Source: Paractinoplanes lichenicola
GTDB lineage: Bacteria > Actinomycetota > Actinomycetes > Mycobacteriales > Micromonosporaceae
Assembly: GCF_016785085.1 (NCBI RefSeq)
Contig: NZ_JAENHO010000006.1
Span: forward strand, 248,001 to 312,000
Direction: 5' to 3'
Length of the DNA: 64,000 nt
Below, piece after piece: positions 31,996 to 41,283 of this stretch; the first letter of the stretch is position 1; every line of letters begins with the position of its first letter. Made by a program: the position numbers and the translations under genes. The notes under the pieces are model-generated. The model saw nothing but the letters and a program-made list of their open reading frames with translations. It was not told where the DNA came from and did not search any database.

Positions 31996-33342
31996 CTACC
32001 GGAGGAACCCTTCGTAGTTGCGCTGCATGAGCTGGCTCTCGATCTGCTTCACCGTCTCCAGACCCACACCCACCATGATCAGCACTGCCGTACCACCGAA
32101 CGGGAAGTTCTGGTACTGCTGCGCGTTCAGCCAGATGAAGAAGAAGTTCGGCAGGACCGAGATCAGACCAAGGTACAACGCGCCCGGCAGCGTGATCCGG
32201 CTGAGGATGAAGTCCAGGTAGTCGGCGGTGGGTTTGCCCGGACGGATGCCCGGCACGAATCCACCGTACTTCTTCATGTTGTCCGCGACCTCGGTCGGGT
32301 TGAACGTGATCGAGACGTAGAAGTACGTGAAGAAGATGATCAGCAGGAAGTAGACGCCGATGTACAGCGCGCTCGTCGGGTCGGCGAGCCACTTCTGGAT
32401 CCACAGCTGGTAGCCGTTGAGGTTGTTCGGGTCGAAGAACTGCAGATACAGCTGAGGCAGGTACAGCAGCGACGATCCGAAGATGACCGGGACGACACCG
32501 GCCTGGTTGACCTTCAGCGGGATGTAGGTCGAGGTCCCGCCGTACATCCGGCGGCCGATCATGCGCTTGGCGTACTGCACGGGGATCCGCCGTTGCGCCT
32601 GCTCGATGAAGACGACCAGGGCGATGATGACCAGGACCAGGATGATGACCAGCGAGAACTTGCCCCAGTTGGTCGACTCCTTGATCGTCCAGCCCTCGCC
32701 GGGGAGGCGGGCGGCGATCGAGGTGAAGATCAGGACAGACATGCCGTTGCCGACGCCGCGGTCGGTGATGAGCTCGCCGAGCCACATCACCATGCCGGTG
32801 CCGGCGGTCATGGTCAGCACCAGGACCGAGAGCGTGAGCCACATGGGCAGCCCGGTGTTCTCCGGGATGATCTGCAGCGTGGAGTCGTTCTGGTCGCAGG
32901 CGTTGCCGAAGAGCTGACCGGTCCGGGCGAGAGCGACGAACGCCGAGGACTGCAGGACCGCGAGGCCGAGCGTCAGGTACCGGGTGTACTGCGTGATCTT
33001 GGCCTGGCCGGACTGGCCCTCCTTGCGCAGCTGCTCGAGGCGGGGAATGACCACGGTCAGCAGCTGCAGAATGATGGAGGCCGTGATGTACGGCATGATG
33101 CCCAGGGCGAACACCGAGAGCTGGAGCAGCGCGCCGCCCGAGAACAAGTTCAGCAGGTTGAGCACGCCGTTGCCGGCGTCCTGGGAGTTCACGATGTCGA
33201 TGCATCGCCGCACGTTGGTGTAGGACACACCAGGGCTGGGCAAGGTGGCGCCGAGCCGGTAGAGCGCGATGATGAAAATCGTGAACAGCAGTTTTTTGCG
33301 CAGGTCAGGCGTCCGGAACGCACTAGTAAAGGCGGAGAGCAA
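31996..33342 (-). CDS. secY: Preprotein translocase subunit SecY
   Basis: SecY is the channel of the Sec translocon. The 448-residue protein has ten hydrophobic segments, a plug region near LGATLPSPGV, and the conserved loop GGFVPGIRPGKPTADYL. The TTG at 33342 is taken as the start. GGAGGAAG lies just before it, and MLSAFTSAFRTPDLRKKLLF matches the N-terminus of mycobacterial SecY. The 49-codon upstream extension is rejected. Unlike the usual spc operon, secY does not follow rplO directly; a terminator and a plus-strand gene intervene. Confidence 0.96.
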   Translation of the reverse strand: MLSAFTSAFRTPDLRKKLLFTIFIIALYRLGATLPSPGVSYTNVRRCIDIVNSQDAGNGVLNLLNLFSGGALLQLSVFALGIMPYITASIILQLLTVVIPRLEQLRKEGQSGQAKITQYTRYLTLGLAVLQSSAFVALARTGQLFGNACDQNDSTLQIIPENTGLPMWLTLSVLVLTMTAGTGMVMWLGELITDRGVGNGMSVLIFTSIAARLPGEGWTIKESTNWGKFSLVIILVLVIIALVVFIEQAQRRIPVQYAKRMIGRRMYGGTSTYIPLKVNQAGVVPVIFGSSLLYLPQLYLQFFDPNNLNGYQLWIQKWLADPTSALYIGVYFLLIIFFTYFYVSITFNPTEVADNMKKYGGFVPGIRPGKPTADYLDFILSRITLPGALYLGLISVLPNFFFIWLNAQQYQNFPFGGTAVLIMVGVGLETVKQIESQLMQRNYEGFLR

Positions 33343-33940
33343 CTTCTTCCTCCTGCGCGAGGTTACCGCCGCAATCGGCGGATGGGGGAAGGCATCGGTC
33401 CGGACGACCGATATCCCTAGCTGGGAACGGACTCTAACAGTCTTGCGGGAGCGCGGTGTGTCACGGTAGCCGTCACCGCGCGTAGGCATCCACCCGGTCC
33501 GTAAAAGACCAGGTCAGACGCCACAAAGGGGATGCCGCCCGAGCTTCGCGTTCGCAGCGCCGGGAAGACACCCCCCACGAGCTTGCGACGAGGCACCAGA
33601 GCACTCTCGTCGCACAAGCCACCAGCGGAGGAGTGTATCAGTTACGCCCCGCTCGGCACACAGCAGCCCGCGCGGCTGAGCGCGGGGAGGAAAATTTTCC
33701 GGGGCCCGGACCGGCGCCCACTCCCCTGTTAACGATGATCAAGCCGGAAGCGCACTGAACCGGCACACCCGCAGGATCGGCCGCGGTTGTGAACATTGAC
33801 ATGGCCGAATTGCTTCGCAAAACAAGCTCATTCCGAATAGAAATGTGCACTTCCAATACGCATTGACCATCACCGAATGGCTGTGTTTGCCTTGGGCATC
33901 GGCGAACACGGGGTTGGCCGATGTTTACGGGAGGAATCAG
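33343..33940. other. Intergenic region between secY and the secreted-protein gene
   Basis: These 598 bp lie between divergent starts and hold no gene that I can support. The secY side contains a candidate extended -10 promoter (listed separately). The plus-strand side is less GC-rich than its surroundings near 33780-33900 and presumably carries the promoter of the secreted-protein gene. Confidence 0.5.
33632..33660 (-). promoter_or_regulatory. Candidate extended -10 promoter for secY
   Basis: The minus strand has TGATACACT, an extended -10 element with its hexamer TACACT at 33637-33632. The -35 region at 17 bp spacing (TGTGCC) is poor. It lies about 290 bp before secY. Confidence 0.4.
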
Positions 33941-34348
33941 ATGCGTCACAGCATCAGGGCCGTTGCGGTCGTCGCAACCTTGGCCGCGTCCGGAATCGTT
34001 TTCGCCAGCACGCCGGCCTCGGCCGACGCGCCGGTGCAAGCGTTCGCGTGTGCGATTTCCGTGACCGCTCCCCAGAAGCTCGGGACGTCGACCATCCGGG
34101 TCACGGGCAATCGCAACACCGACTGCGGTACCGGCAACTCGACGCTGAACCTGCAGCGTCAGCAGATTCCGGGGTTCTGGGAGACGGTCGCCAGCCGCAC
34201 GCTCAGCGGCGGCGGATTCGGCTCCCTGGACTTCAACTGCAACGGCCGGGGAACGCAGACCTACCGCGGCCAGCAGGTGGCGCGTCAGGTCGGCGGAACG
34301 ACGCTGGTCAAGAATTCGGGCAACGTCCGCATCACCTGCTCGGGCTGA
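33941..34348 (+). CDS. Small secreted protein of unknown function
   Basis: The 135-residue product has a clear Sec signal peptide (MRHSIRAVAVVATLAASGIV then ASTPASA, cleavage near residue 28). The mature chain is about 107 residues, rich in Thr, Gly and Asn, with four cysteines (FAC, TDC, NFNC-like FNC, ITC) that could form two disulfides. The ATG at 33941 follows GGGAGGAA. I do not recognise the fold. It interrupts the otherwise minus-strand spc operon between rplO and secY and has its own terminator, so it is an independent unit. Confidence 0.8.
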   Translation: MRHSIRAVAVVATLAASGIVFASTPASADAPVQAFACAISVTAPQKLGTSTIRVTGNRNTDCGTGNSTLNLQRQQIPGFWETVASRTLSGGGFGSLDFNCNGRGTQTYRGQQVARQVGGTTLVKNSGNVRITCSG

Positions 34349-34373
34349 CGATCGACGCTGATTGATCCGAAAT

Positions 34374-34412
34374 GAAAAGGGTGCCGTACGCGATGGCGTG
34401 CGGCACCTTTTC
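34374..34412 (+). terminator. Terminator of the secreted-protein gene
   Basis: AAAAGG-GTGCCGTACGC pairs with GCGTGCGGCAC-CTTTT, with a GATG loop, followed by CTTTTCGTT. It lies 26 bp after the stop and could work in both directions. Confidence 0.85.
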
Positions 34413-34420
34413 GTTATGCC

Positions 34421-34456
34421 AAAAAAGGGCGACCCGATATCTCGGGCCGCCCTTTT
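34421..34456 (-). terminator. Terminator after rplO
   Basis: On the minus strand, GGGCGGCCCGA pairs with TCGGGTCGCCC around GATA, followed by six Ts. It lies 11 bp after the rplO stop and ends the S10/spc transcript before secY. Confidence 0.92.
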
Positions 34457-34466
34457 CAGGGAAAAA

Positions 34467-34916
34467 CTACAGCTCGGTGACCGAACCACCGGCTGCGGCG
34501 ATCTTCTCCTTGGCCGACTCGCTGAACGCGTGCGCCTTGATCGTCAGCGACACGCCGCCCAGCTCGCCCGAGCCGAGGACCTTGACCGGCTGGTTCTTGC
34601 GAACCGCGCCCGCCTCGAACAGCTCATCCGGGCCGACCTCGCCGCCGTTCGGGAACAGCTCGGCGAGGCGGTCCAGGTTCACGACCTGGAAGACGACCTT
34701 GTTGCGGGGCCGGTTCTTGAGGCCCTTGAGCTTCGGCAGACGCATGTGGAGGGGCATCTGCCCACCCTCGAACGCCGCCGACGTGTTCTTGCGGGCACCG
34801 GTGCCCTTGGTGCCGCGGCCGGCGGTCTTGCCCTTGGAGCCCTCACCACGACCCACGCGGGTCTTGGGGGTCTTGGCTCCGGGCGCCGGACGCAGGTGGT
34901 GGACCTTGATCGCCAT
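34467..34916 (-). CDS. rplO: Ribosomal protein L15 (uL15)
   Basis: L15 is a late-assembly large-subunit protein. The 149-residue product starts [20 protein letters not shown] and has [17 protein letters not shown] and the [17 protein letters not shown] region typical of the family. The start overlaps the rpmD stop by one base (TAATG). It is the last gene of the long S10/spc transcript, and a strong terminator follows. Confidence 0.98.
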   Translation of the reverse strand: MAIKVHHLRPAPGAKTPKTRVGRGEGSKGKTAGRGTKGTGARKNTSAAFEGGQMPLHMRLPKLKGLKNRPRNKVVFQVVNLDRLAELFPNGGEVGPDELFEAGAVRKNQPVKVLGSGELGGVSLTIKAHAFSESAKEKIAAAGGSVTEL

Positions 34917-35098
34917 TACTCGACCTCCTCAACAGTCACGAGGTGGTTCACGGCGAAGATCATGCCCCGAATCTCGGGGCGGTCCTCCTTGACCACCACA
35001 TCGTTGATCCGCTTCAGCCCGAGCGACCGCAGGGAGTCCCGCTGGTTCTGCTTGCGGCCGATCTCGGACCGGATCTGGGTGACCTTCAAACGGGCCAT
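34916..35098 (-). CDS. rpmD: Ribosomal protein L30 (uL30)
   Basis: A 60-residue protein starting [20 protein letters not shown] with the family sequence [17 protein letters not shown] and the C-terminal [10 protein letters not shown]. It binds 23S rRNA. The ATG overlaps the rpsE stop (TGATG) and the stop overlaps rplO. The frame continues upstream into rpsE, which is rejected because the coupling and family length fix the start. Confidence 0.97.
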   Translation of the reverse strand: MARLKVTQIRSEIGRKQNQRDSLRSLGLKRINDVVVKEDRPEIRGMIFAVNHLVTVEEVE

Positions 35099-35721
35099 CA
35101 GTGCACCGCCGCTTCCGCACGCGCCGCCAGCATGGCCGCCGGCGCCACGTCCTCGACCGGCAGGCCACGACGGGACGCGACCTGCTCGGGCGACTCGAGG
35201 CCCTTCAGCGCGGCCACCGTCGCGTGCACGATGTTGATCGGGTTCGAGGAGCCGAGGCTCTTCGAGAGGATGTCGTGGATGCCGGCGCACTCCAGCACGG
35301 CGCGCACCGGGCCACCGGCGATAACACCGGTACCAGCCGACGCCGGCTTGAGCAGGACGACGCCCGCGGCAGCCTCACCCGTGATCGGGTGCGGGATCGT
35401 GGCACCGATCCGCGGAACCTTGAAGAAGTGCTTCTTGGCCTCCTCGACGCCCTTGGCGATGGCCGCGGGCACCTCCTTGGCCTTTCCGTAGCCGATGCCG
35501 ACGGTGCCGTCGCCGTCGCCCACGATCACCAGAGCGGTGAAGCTGAAGCGACGACCGCCCTTGACGACCTTGGCGACACGGTTGATCGCGACGACCCGCT
35601 CGAGATGCGGGGTCTTGTCGACGGGCGCGTTGCCGCGGCCGCCCTCACGGCGGTTGTCCCTGCGGTTGCCACCCTCGGTGTTACCGCCGGACCCGCCGCC
35701 TCGGCGCTGCTGACCAGGCAT
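35098..35721 (-). CDS. rpsE: Ribosomal protein S5 (uS5)
   Basis: S5 affects decoding accuracy at the mRNA entry site. The 207-residue protein has about 35 extra Gly/Arg/Asn-rich N-terminal residues. The double-stranded RNA-binding-like domain follows ([35 protein letters not shown]) and then [11 protein letters not shown] and the [16 protein letters not shown] segment. The usual family length is about 165-220 in actinobacteria. It is 13 bp behind rplR. Confidence 0.98.
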   Translation of the reverse strand: MPGQQRRGGGSGGNTEGGNRRDNRREGGRGNAPVDKTPHLERVVAINRVAKVVKGGRRFSFTALVIVGDGDGTVGIGYGKAKEVPAAIAKGVEEAKKHFFKVPRIGATIPHPITGEAAAGVVLLKPASAGTGVIAGGPVRAVLECAGIHDILSKSLGSSNPINIVHATVAALKGLESPEQVASRRGLPVEDVAPAAMLAARAEAAVH

Positions 35722-35734
35722 TGGTCAATTCCTC

Positions 35735-36130
35735 CTAGAACTCGAGTCCGGCTTCGCGAGCGGCATCCGCAAGCGCGGCGATCCGCCCCGCGTACTTGTT
35801 GCCACCGCGGTCGAAGACGACCTTGGACACGCCCGCGGCCTTGGCCCGCTCGGCGAGGAGCGAGCCGACCTTGCCGGCCAGCGCGCTCTTGTCACCCTCG
35901 CCGCCCCGCAGGGAGGCGTCGAGCGTGGAGGCCGAGGCCAGCGTGTGGCCCTTGAGGTCGTCGATGATCTGAGCGGTGATGTGCCGCGTCGACCGGGTGA
36001 CGACCAGGCGGGGACGCTCGGCGGTGCCGCGGAGGTTCCGACGGACCCGGAAGTGCCGACGCGCCTTTCCGACAGCCCGCTTGGCGGCGGCACCCGCGCC
36101 ATTGCGACGCTTGAGCAGCGTGGCGGTCAC
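35735..36130 (-). CDS. rplR: Ribosomal protein L18 (uL18)
   Basis: L18 binds 5S rRNA with L5. The 131-residue product has [29 protein letters not shown] and the C-terminal [26 protein letters not shown]. The first residues are basic. The start overlaps the rplF stop by 4 bp (ATGA), so translation is coupled. Confidence 0.97.
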   Translation of the reverse strand: MTATLLKRRNGAGAAAKRAVGKARRHFRVRRNLRGTAERPRLVVTRSTRHITAQIIDDLKGHTLASASTLDASLRGGEGDKSALAGKVGSLLAERAKAAGVSKVVFDRGGNKYAGRIAALADAAREAGLEF

Positions 36131-36666
36131 TTCTTACCTGCCTTTCCGGCCTTACGGCGGATGACCTCGCCCTGGTACTTGACGCCCTTGCCCTTGTAGG
36201 GCTCCGGCGGGCGGATCTTCCGGATGTTGGCGGCGACCTCGCCGACCAGCTGCTTGTCGATGCCCGCGACAGTGAACTGCGTCGGGCGCTCGACCGTGAA
36301 GCTGATGCCGGCCGGCGGCACGACGTTGACCGGGTGCGAGAAGCCGAGGGCGAACTCGAGGTCCTTGCCCTTGGCGGTGACCCGGTAACCGGTGCCGTTG
36401 ATCTCCAGCGTCTTCTTGTAGCCCTCGGTGACGCCGACGATCATGTTGGCGACCAGGGTACGCGAGAGGCCGTGGAGCTCCTTGGCCCGGCGCTCGTCGT
36501 TGGGGCGGTTGACGTGCAGCTCGGCGCCGTCCTGCTCGACCGTGATCGGCTCGGCGACGGTGTGCGAGAGCTCGCCCTTGGGGCCCTTGACCTTGATGGT
36601 CTGGCCCGTGATGGTGACATCGACGCCGGCCGGGACCGGGATCGACTTACGTCCGATTCGCGACAT
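36127..36666 (-). CDS. rplF: Ribosomal protein L6 (uL6)
   Basis: L6 lies near the sarcin-ricin loop and the stalk base, where GTPase factors bind. The 179-residue protein starts [20 protein letters not shown] and has the C-terminal signature [20 protein letters not shown]. Both internal L6 repeats are recognisable. It follows rpsH by 17 bp. Confidence 0.98.
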   Translation of the reverse strand: MSRIGRKSIPVPAGVDVTITGQTIKVKGPKGELSHTVAEPITVEQDGAELHVNRPNDERRAKELHGLSRTLVANMIVGVTEGYKKTLEINGTGYRVTAKGKDLEFALGFSHPVNVVPPAGISFTVERPTQFTVAGIDKQLVGEVAANIRKIRPPEPYKGKGVKYQGEVIRRKAGKAGKK

Positions 36667-36683
36667 GGTTTCTCAGTCTCCAG

Positions 36684-37091
36684 TTACCAGACGAAGGCGA
36701 GGACTTCCCCGCCAACGCTCCGCTTGCGGGCCTGCCGGTCGGTCAGCAGCCCCTGGGACGTCGAAATGATCGCGACGCCCAGGCCGCCGAGCACCCGCGG
36801 GAGCTCTTCGGACTTGGCGTAAACCCGGAGGCCGGGCTTCGAGACGCGCTTGATACCGGCGAGACTGCGCTCGCGGTTCTGGCCGTACTTGAGCTCAACG
36901 ACCAGACGCTTGCCGACAGCGCCTTCCTCGGGCTCCTCAGCCGTCCAGGAGGCGATGTAACCCTCGGCCTTGAGGACCTCGGCGATGTTCGCCTTGATCT
37001 TCGAGAAGGGCATGGTCACCTTGTCGTGGTACGCCTGGTTGGCGTTACGCAGACGCGTCAGCATGTCTGCGATCGGGTCCGTCATCGTCAT
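36684..37091 (-). CDS. rpsH: Ribosomal protein S8 (uS8)
   Basis: S8 is a central-domain 16S rRNA binder and, in E. coli, the repressor of the spc operon. The 135-residue protein starts [20 protein letters not shown] and ends with [18 protein letters not shown] and a short C-terminus. The ATG at 37091 is used; an ATG two codons on (37085) is possible. No S8-type target site was identified here. Confidence 0.98.
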   Translation of the reverse strand: MTMTDPIADMLTRLRNANQAYHDKVTMPFSKIKANIAEVLKAEGYIASWTAEEPEEGAVGKRLVVELKYGQNRERSLAGIKRVSKPGLRVYAKSEELPRVLGGLGVAIISTSQGLLTDRQARKRSVGGEVLAFVW

Positions 37092-37163
37092 GGGTGTTCG
37101 TCAACCTTTCTCGCCGGGGTTCCCGCGTAGGGCAGGCCTACGGCGAAGCGGTGTTGCTATCGG

Positions 37164-37349
37164 TTACCAGGAAGCCTTCGACACGCCGGGCAGCTCACCG
37201 CGGTGAGCCATGTCCCGCACGCAAACCCGGCAGAGGCCGAACTTGCGGTAGACCGAATGCGGGCGTCCGCACTTCTGGCAGCGGGTGTAGGCACGCACGG
37301 CGAACTTCGGCTTCGCGGCCGCCTTGATGATCAGCGCCTTCTTAGCCAT
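37164..37349 (-). CDS. rpsN: Ribosomal protein S14 type Z (uS14), zinc-binding form
   Basis: The 61-residue S14 has a CxxC pair (CQKC) and a second (CRVC) that bind zinc, followed by [17 protein letters not shown]. This is the short C+ form found in the spc operon of Gram-positives. Actinobacteria often have a zinc-free S14 elsewhere that replaces it under zinc starvation. It is 2 bp behind rplE. Confidence 0.98.
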   Translation of the reverse strand: MAKKALIIKAAAKPKFAVRAYTRCQKCGRPHSVYRKFGLCRVCVRDMAHRGELPGVSKASW

Positions 37350-37351
37350 GC

Positions 37352-37921
37352 TCAGTTCTCCTTGAACGGGAAGCCCAGGAGCTTGAGCAGCGCCCGGCCC
37401 TCGTCGTCGGTCTTGGCGGTCGTGACCACCGTGATGTCCATGCCCCGCGGACGATCGATCCGGTCCTGGTCGATCTCGTGGAACACCGACTGCTCGGTCA
37501 GACCGAACGTGTAGTTGCCGTGACCGTCGAGCTTGCGGCCGTCCAGTCCGCGGAAGTCACGGATACGCGGCAGCGCGATCGAGAGCAGCCGGTCCAGGAA
37601 CTCCCACATCCGGTCGCCACGAAGGGTGACCTTCGCGCCGATCGGCATGCCCTCGCGCAGCTTGAACTGCGCGATGGACTTGGTCGCCCGCCGCACCAGC
37701 GGCTTCTGACCGGTGATGGTGGTCAGGTCACGGACCGCGCCGTCGATCAGCTTCGCGTCCCGCGCGGCCTCGCCGACACCCATGTTCACGACGACCTTGA
37801 CCAGGCCGGGGATCTGCATGGGGTTGGCGTAGTTGTGCTGCTCCTTGAGTCCCGCAACAACCTCGTTGCGGTACTTCTCCTTGAGCCGGGGCAGCGTCTT
37901 GGTCTCGGTGGCGGCAGTCAT
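37352..37921 (-). CDS. rplE: Ribosomal protein L5 (uL5)
   Basis: L5 binds 5S rRNA and the P-site tRNA and forms the bridge to S13. The 189-residue product has [21 protein letters not shown] near residue 40, [18 protein letters not shown] and [24 protein letters not shown]. The start overlaps the rplX stop by one base. Confidence 0.98.
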   Translation of the reverse strand: MTAATETKTLPRLKEKYRNEVVAGLKEQHNYANPMQIPGLVKVVVNMGVGEAARDAKLIDGAVRDLTTITGQKPLVRRATKSIAQFKLREGMPIGAKVTLRGDRMWEFLDRLLSIALPRIRDFRGLDGRKLDGHGNYTFGLTEQSVFHEIDQDRIDRPRGMDITVVTTAKTDDEGRALLKLLGFPFKEN

Positions 37922-38235
37922 CAGAGTTCCTTACCGGTCGTCCGAGCGATACGGACCTTGTTGCCGTTCTCGTCGACCTTGTAACCGATGCGGGTCGGCT
38001 TGCCCTGGTCGTCGACGATCTGCACATTCGAGATGTGGATCGCGGCTTCCTGGGTGACGATGCCGCCGGTCTTCGAACCACGCTGAGTGGTGCGGATGCG
38101 TTCGTGCTTCTTGACGCGGTTGACGCCCTCGACCAGGATCTTGTCCTGCCGCGGGTAGGCCGCGATGACCTTGCCCTTGGCACCCTTGTCCTTGCCGGCG
38201 ATGACGACGACCGTGTCGCCCTTCTTGATCTTCAC
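37921..38235 (-). CDS. rplX: Ribosomal protein L24 (uL24)
   Basis: L24 starts large-subunit assembly and lies at the tunnel exit. The 104-residue KOW-domain protein starts [21 protein letters not shown], followed by [18 protein letters not shown]. It lies 2 bp behind rplN and overlaps rplE, all in one transcript. Confidence 0.98.
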   Translation of the reverse strand: MKIKKGDTVVVIAGKDKGAKGKVIAAYPRQDKILVEGVNRVKKHERIRTTQRGSKTGGIVTQEAAIHISNVQIVDDQGKPTRIGYKVDENGNKVRIARTTGKEL

Positions 38236-38237
38236 GG

Positions 38238-38606
38238 TCAGAGCACCTCCGGCGCCAGGCTGATGATCTTCATGAACCGCTTGTCGCGCAGCTCGCGCCC
38301 GACCGGGCCGAAGATGCGGGTACCGCGGGGGTCTCCGCCGTCCTTGATGATGACGGCGGCGTTCTCGTCGAACCGGATGTACGAGCCGTCCGGACGACGC
38401 CGCTCCTTGGCGGTGCGGACGATGACCGCCTTGACGACGTCACCCTTCTTCACACCCGCGCCCGGAATGGCGTCCTTGACCGTGGCCACGATGACGTCGC
38501 CGATGCTCGCGTAACGGCGACCGGAGCCGCCGAGCACGCGGATGCACAGGATCTCCCGGGCACCCGTGTTGTCAGCGACGCGCAGTCGCGACTCCTGCTG
38601 AATCAC
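38238..38606 (-). CDS. rplN: Ribosomal protein L14 (uL14)
   Basis: L14 lies at the subunit interface. The 122-residue protein has [20 protein letters not shown] at its start, [13 protein letters not shown] and [24 protein letters not shown]. This length and sequence are standard. A 93-bp spacer with a UUCG-looped hairpin separates it from rpsQ. Confidence 0.98.
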   Translation of the reverse strand: MIQQESRLRVADNTGAREILCIRVLGGSGRRYASIGDVIVATVKDAIPGAGVKKGDVVKAVIVRTAKERRRPDGSYIRFDENAAVIIKDGGDPRGTRIFGPVGRELRDKRFMKIISLAPEVL

Positions 38607-38671
38607 GTCTGTCTCCTATGTCTGCCAGTTCTCCGGTCAGCGACCGAAGCTTGGCGGAACGATGGTGGGCC

Positions 38672-38691
38672 GGGCCGGCCGAAGCCGGCCC
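38672..38691 (-). other. UUCG-capped hairpin in the rpsQ-rplN spacer
   Basis: On the minus strand GGGCCGGC-TTCG-GCCGGCCC is a perfect 8-bp stem with the very stable UUCG tetraloop. There is no T tract and rplN lies downstream in the same operon, so it is more likely a processing or stability element than a terminator. Confidence 0.7.
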
Positions 38692-38699
38692 GACCGCAC

Positions 38700-38975
38700 T
38701 CACTTGGCCTTTTCGAGGATCTCCACGACACGCCACCGCTTGGTGGCCGACAGCGGACGGGTCTCCATGAGCAGAACCCGGTCGCCGACGCCGCACGCGT
38801 TCTGCTCGTCGTGCACCTTGAGCTTGCGGGTGCGACGCAGAACCTTGCCGTAGAGGGCGTGCTTGACACGGTCCTCGACCTCGACGACGACGGTCTTGTC
38901 CATCTTGTCGCTGACCACGAGACCCTCACGAACCTTGCGGTTCGCGCGGACCGTGGCCGTGCTCTCGTCACTCAT
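38700..38975 (-). CDS. rpsQ: Ribosomal protein S17 (uS17)
   Basis: S17 binds 16S rRNA helix 11 early in assembly. The 91-residue OB-fold protein has [39 protein letters not shown] and [19 protein letters not shown]. Its start overlaps the rpmC stop by 4 bp, giving coupling. Confidence 0.98.
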   Translation of the reverse strand: MSDESTATVRANRKVREGLVVSDKMDKTVVVEVEDRVKHALYGKVLRRTRKLKVHDEQNACGVGDRVLLMETRPLSATKRWRVVEILEKAK

Positions 38976-39205
38976 GCTGTCACCTCATCCGGCGCAACCG
39001 AGAGCCCGAGCTCACGTTCACGCATGATCGTGTAGATCTTCGCGATGTCCTTGCGGACCACCTGCAGCCGACGGTGATTGTCGAGCTGGCCGGTCGCGCC
39101 CTGCACGCGAAGGTTGAACAGCTCCGCCTTGGCCTCCCGCAGCCGCGAAACAAGCTCCTCACCGGAGAGTTCGCGCAGCTCGGCTGCCTTAACGCCCGCT
39201 GCCAT
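38972..39205 (-). CDS. rpmC: Ribosomal protein L29 (uL29)
   Basis: L29 lies at the tunnel exit near the trigger factor and SRP site. The 77-residue helical protein has [40 protein letters not shown] and [16 protein letters not shown]. It overlaps rplP by one base at its start and rpsQ at its end. Confidence 0.97.
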   Translation of the reverse strand: MAAGVKAAELRELSGEELVSRLREAKAELFNLRVQGATGQLDNHRRLQVVRKDIAKIYTIMRERELGLSVAPDEVTA

Positions 39206-39630
39206 CAGCTTTCACCCACTTCGCGTGTCACGATGCGGCACTTCATCGGGAGCTTGTGGATCGCGCGGCGCATCGCCTCGCGCGCAATCGTCTCGTTCGG
39301 GAACGACATCTCGAAGAGGATGCGACCCGGCTTGACGTTCGCGACCCACCACTCGGGCGAACCCTTACCGGAACCCATGCGGGTCTCGGCCGGCTTCTTG
39401 GTCAGAGCGTTGTCGGGGAACACCGAGATCCAGACCTTGCCACCACGCTTGATGTGACGGGTCATCGCGATACGGGCCGACTCGATCTGCCGGTTGGTCA
39501 CGTACGCGGGCTCCAGCGCCTGGATACCGAACTCACCGAAGACAACCCGGTTGCCGCCCTTGGACGCGCCGTGGCGGTCCGGGTGGTGCGGCTTGCGGAA
39601 GCCCTTCGGGGGCTTACGCGGCATCAGCAT
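39205..39630 (-). CDS. rplP: Ribosomal protein L16 (uL16)
   Basis: L16 helps shape the A-site and E-site channel of the peptidyl transferase centre. The 141-residue protein has a slightly lengthened N-terminus ([20 protein letters not shown]), then [31 protein letters not shown] and the [19 protein letters not shown] motif. It lies 3 bp behind rpsC. Confidence 0.98.
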   Translation of the reverse strand: MLMPRKPPKGFRKPHHPDRHGASKGGNRVVFGEFGIQALEPAYVTNRQIESARIAMTRHIKRGGKVWISVFPDNALTKKPAETRMGSGKGSPEWWVANVKPGRILFEMSFPNETIAREAMRRAIHKLPMKCRIVTREVGES

Positions 39631-39633
39631 GTG

Positions 39634-40491
39634 TCAGCCCTCCTGCTGCGTTTCGGCCTGCGCCGGAGCCGCGGCGACCGCGGCGTCGTTCGTGTTCTCG
39701 CCGGTCGGGGTGTCCCCGGTCCGGGCCTGGGCGGCCGCGCGGCCGGCCTCGGTGCCACCCGCAGTCGTGCCGGACGAGCCGGAACGGCCACGGCGCGGAC
39801 GCTCGGGACGGTCACCACGGTCGCGGCGCGGACGCGCGGGCGCCTCCTGCACGGCCTCGCGGCCGGGCACGGCGTCGCCCTTGTAGATCCAGACCTTCAC
39901 GCCGATGCGGCCGAACGTCGTACGGGCCTCGAAGAAGCCGTACTCGATGTTCGCGCGCAGCGTGTGCAGCGGAACGCGACCCTCACGGTAGAACTCCGTG
40001 CGGCTCATCTCCGCGCCGCCGAGGCGACCGGAGACCTGCACCCGGATGCCCTTGCAGATCGGGTTCTTCATGGCCGACTGCATGGCCTTGCGCATCGCCC
40101 GGCGGAAGCTGACCCGGGAGGACAGCTGCTCGGCGACGCCCTGCGCCACCAGCTGAGCGTCCGACTCCGGGCTCTTCACCTCGAGGATGTTGAGCTGGAC
40201 CTGCTTGCCGGTGAGCTTCTCGAGCTCGCCACGGATCCGGTCGGCCTCCGCGCCCTTGCGGCCGATGACGATGCCCGGCCGGGCGGTGTGGATGTCGACC
40301 CGGACCCGGTCGCGGGTCCGCTCGATGTCCACCTTGGAGATGCCGGCGCGCTCGAGGCCCTTGGACATCATCCGGCGGATCTTGACGTCCTCGCCGATGT
40401 AGTCCTTGTAGAGCTTGTCCGCGAACCAGCGGCTCTTCCAGTCGGTGGAGATGCCGAGGCGGAATCCGGTGGGGTGAACTTTCTGGCCCAT
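39634..40491 (-). CDS. rpsC: Ribosomal protein S3 (uS3)
   Basis: S3 forms part of the mRNA entry channel and helicase. The 285-residue protein has the N-terminal [20 protein letters not shown], a KH domain ([20 protein letters not shown]) and the C-terminal domain with [20 protein letters not shown] and [10 protein letters not shown]. The last 70 residues are an Arg/Ala/Pro-rich tail, long even for actinobacteria. It overlaps the rplV stop (TAATG). Confidence 0.98.
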   Translation of the reverse strand: MGQKVHPTGFRLGISTDWKSRWFADKLYKDYIGEDVKIRRMMSKGLERAGISKVDIERTRDRVRVDIHTARPGIVIGRKGAEADRIRGELEKLTGKQVQLNILEVKSPESDAQLVAQGVAEQLSSRVSFRRAMRKAMQSAMKNPICKGIRVQVSGRLGGAEMSRTEFYREGRVPLHTLRANIEYGFFEARTTFGRIGVKVWIYKGDAVPGREAVQEAPARPRRDRGDRPERPRRGRSGSSGTTAGGTEAGRAAAQARTGDTPTGENTNDAAVAAAPAQAETQQEG

Positions 40492-40955
40492 TACTCGGAC
40501 TCCTCCGTGGTCTGGGTCTGGGCAGCCGGCTCCGCCTTCTTGGCCGGAGCGGCCTTCTTCGCCGCGGCGGCCTTCTTGGCCGGCCGGGCGACCTGGACCG
40601 CCTCGACGGCGATCGTGATGTGGCAGGTGCGCTTGCGGATCCGGTACGCCCGGCCCTGCGCCCGCGGCCGGAACCGCTTGAGCGTCGGGCCCTCGTCCAC
40701 GAACGCCTCGCTGACCAGGAGCGCGTCCGGGTCGAGCCGCTCGTTGTTCTCCGCGTTCGCGATAGCGCTCGCGAGCACCTTGTAAACCTGCTCGCTCGCG
40801 GCCTGCGGCGCGAACTGCAGGACCGTGAGAGCCTCCTTCGCGGGCAGACCGCGGACGAGGTTGATCACACGGCGAGCCTTGTTCGGCGAGATGCGGACGT
40901 GCTTCGCAACCGCCCGACTGCCCGGAAGAACCGGAGCGTCGTTCTTTGCTGGCAT
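40491..40955 (-). CDS. rplV: Ribosomal protein L22 (uL22) with Ala/Lys tail
   Basis: L22 lines the exit tunnel at the macrolide site. The 154-residue protein has the conserved [23 protein letters not shown](N)[10 protein letters not shown] region, and [20 protein letters not shown], the tunnel loop. After about residue 117 it is a repetitive Ala/Lys/Pro tail ([18 protein letters not shown]), common in actinobacterial L22. A 31-bp gap separates it from rpsS. Confidence 0.97.
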   Translation of the reverse strand: MPAKNDAPVLPGSRAVAKHVRISPNKARRVINLVRGLPAKEALTVLQFAPQAASEQVYKVLASAIANAENNERLDPDALLVSEAFVDEGPTLKRFRPRAQGRAYRIRKRTCHITIAVEAVQVARPAKKAAAAKKAAPAKKAEPAAQTQTTEESE

Positions 40956-40986
40956 CGCTGTAACCCCTTTCTTATCCGTGGACTGA

Positions 40987-41268
40987 CTAGCGGCGACGGC
41001 TCTTGCGGTCGTCCTTCTCGTGACCCTTGAACGTGCGGGTCAGAGCGAACTCGCCGAGCTTGTGACCGACCATGGCCTCGGTGATGAACACCGGGACGTG
41101 CTTGCGCCCGTCGTGCACGGCGATCGTGTGCCCGAGCATGTCGGGGATGATCGTCGAGCGCCGCGACCAGGTCTTGATGACGTTCTTGGAATTCTTCTCG
41201 TTCTGGACTTCCACCTTCTTGATCAGGTGGTCGTCGACGAACGGGCCCTTCTTCAGGCTGCGTGGCAT
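40987..41268 (-). CDS. rpsS: Ribosomal protein S19 (uS19)
   Basis: S19 lies in the head of the small subunit beside S13. The 93-residue protein starts [20 protein letters not shown] and has [20 protein letters not shown] and [20 protein letters not shown]. The family length is 90-95. It is 15 bp after rplB. Confidence 0.98.
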   Translation of the reverse strand: MPRSLKKGPFVDDHLIKKVEVQNEKNSKNVIKTWSRRSTIIPDMLGHTIAVHDGRKHVPVFITEAMVGHKLGEFALTRTFKGHEKDDRKSRRR

Positions 41269-41283
41269 CTTCTTCTACTCCCG

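Noticed and set aside
33343-33489. Longer SecY N-terminus (start at 33489)
   Set aside because: The extension is not conserved. The TTG at 33342 has a strong ribosome binding site and matches the mycobacterial N-terminus.
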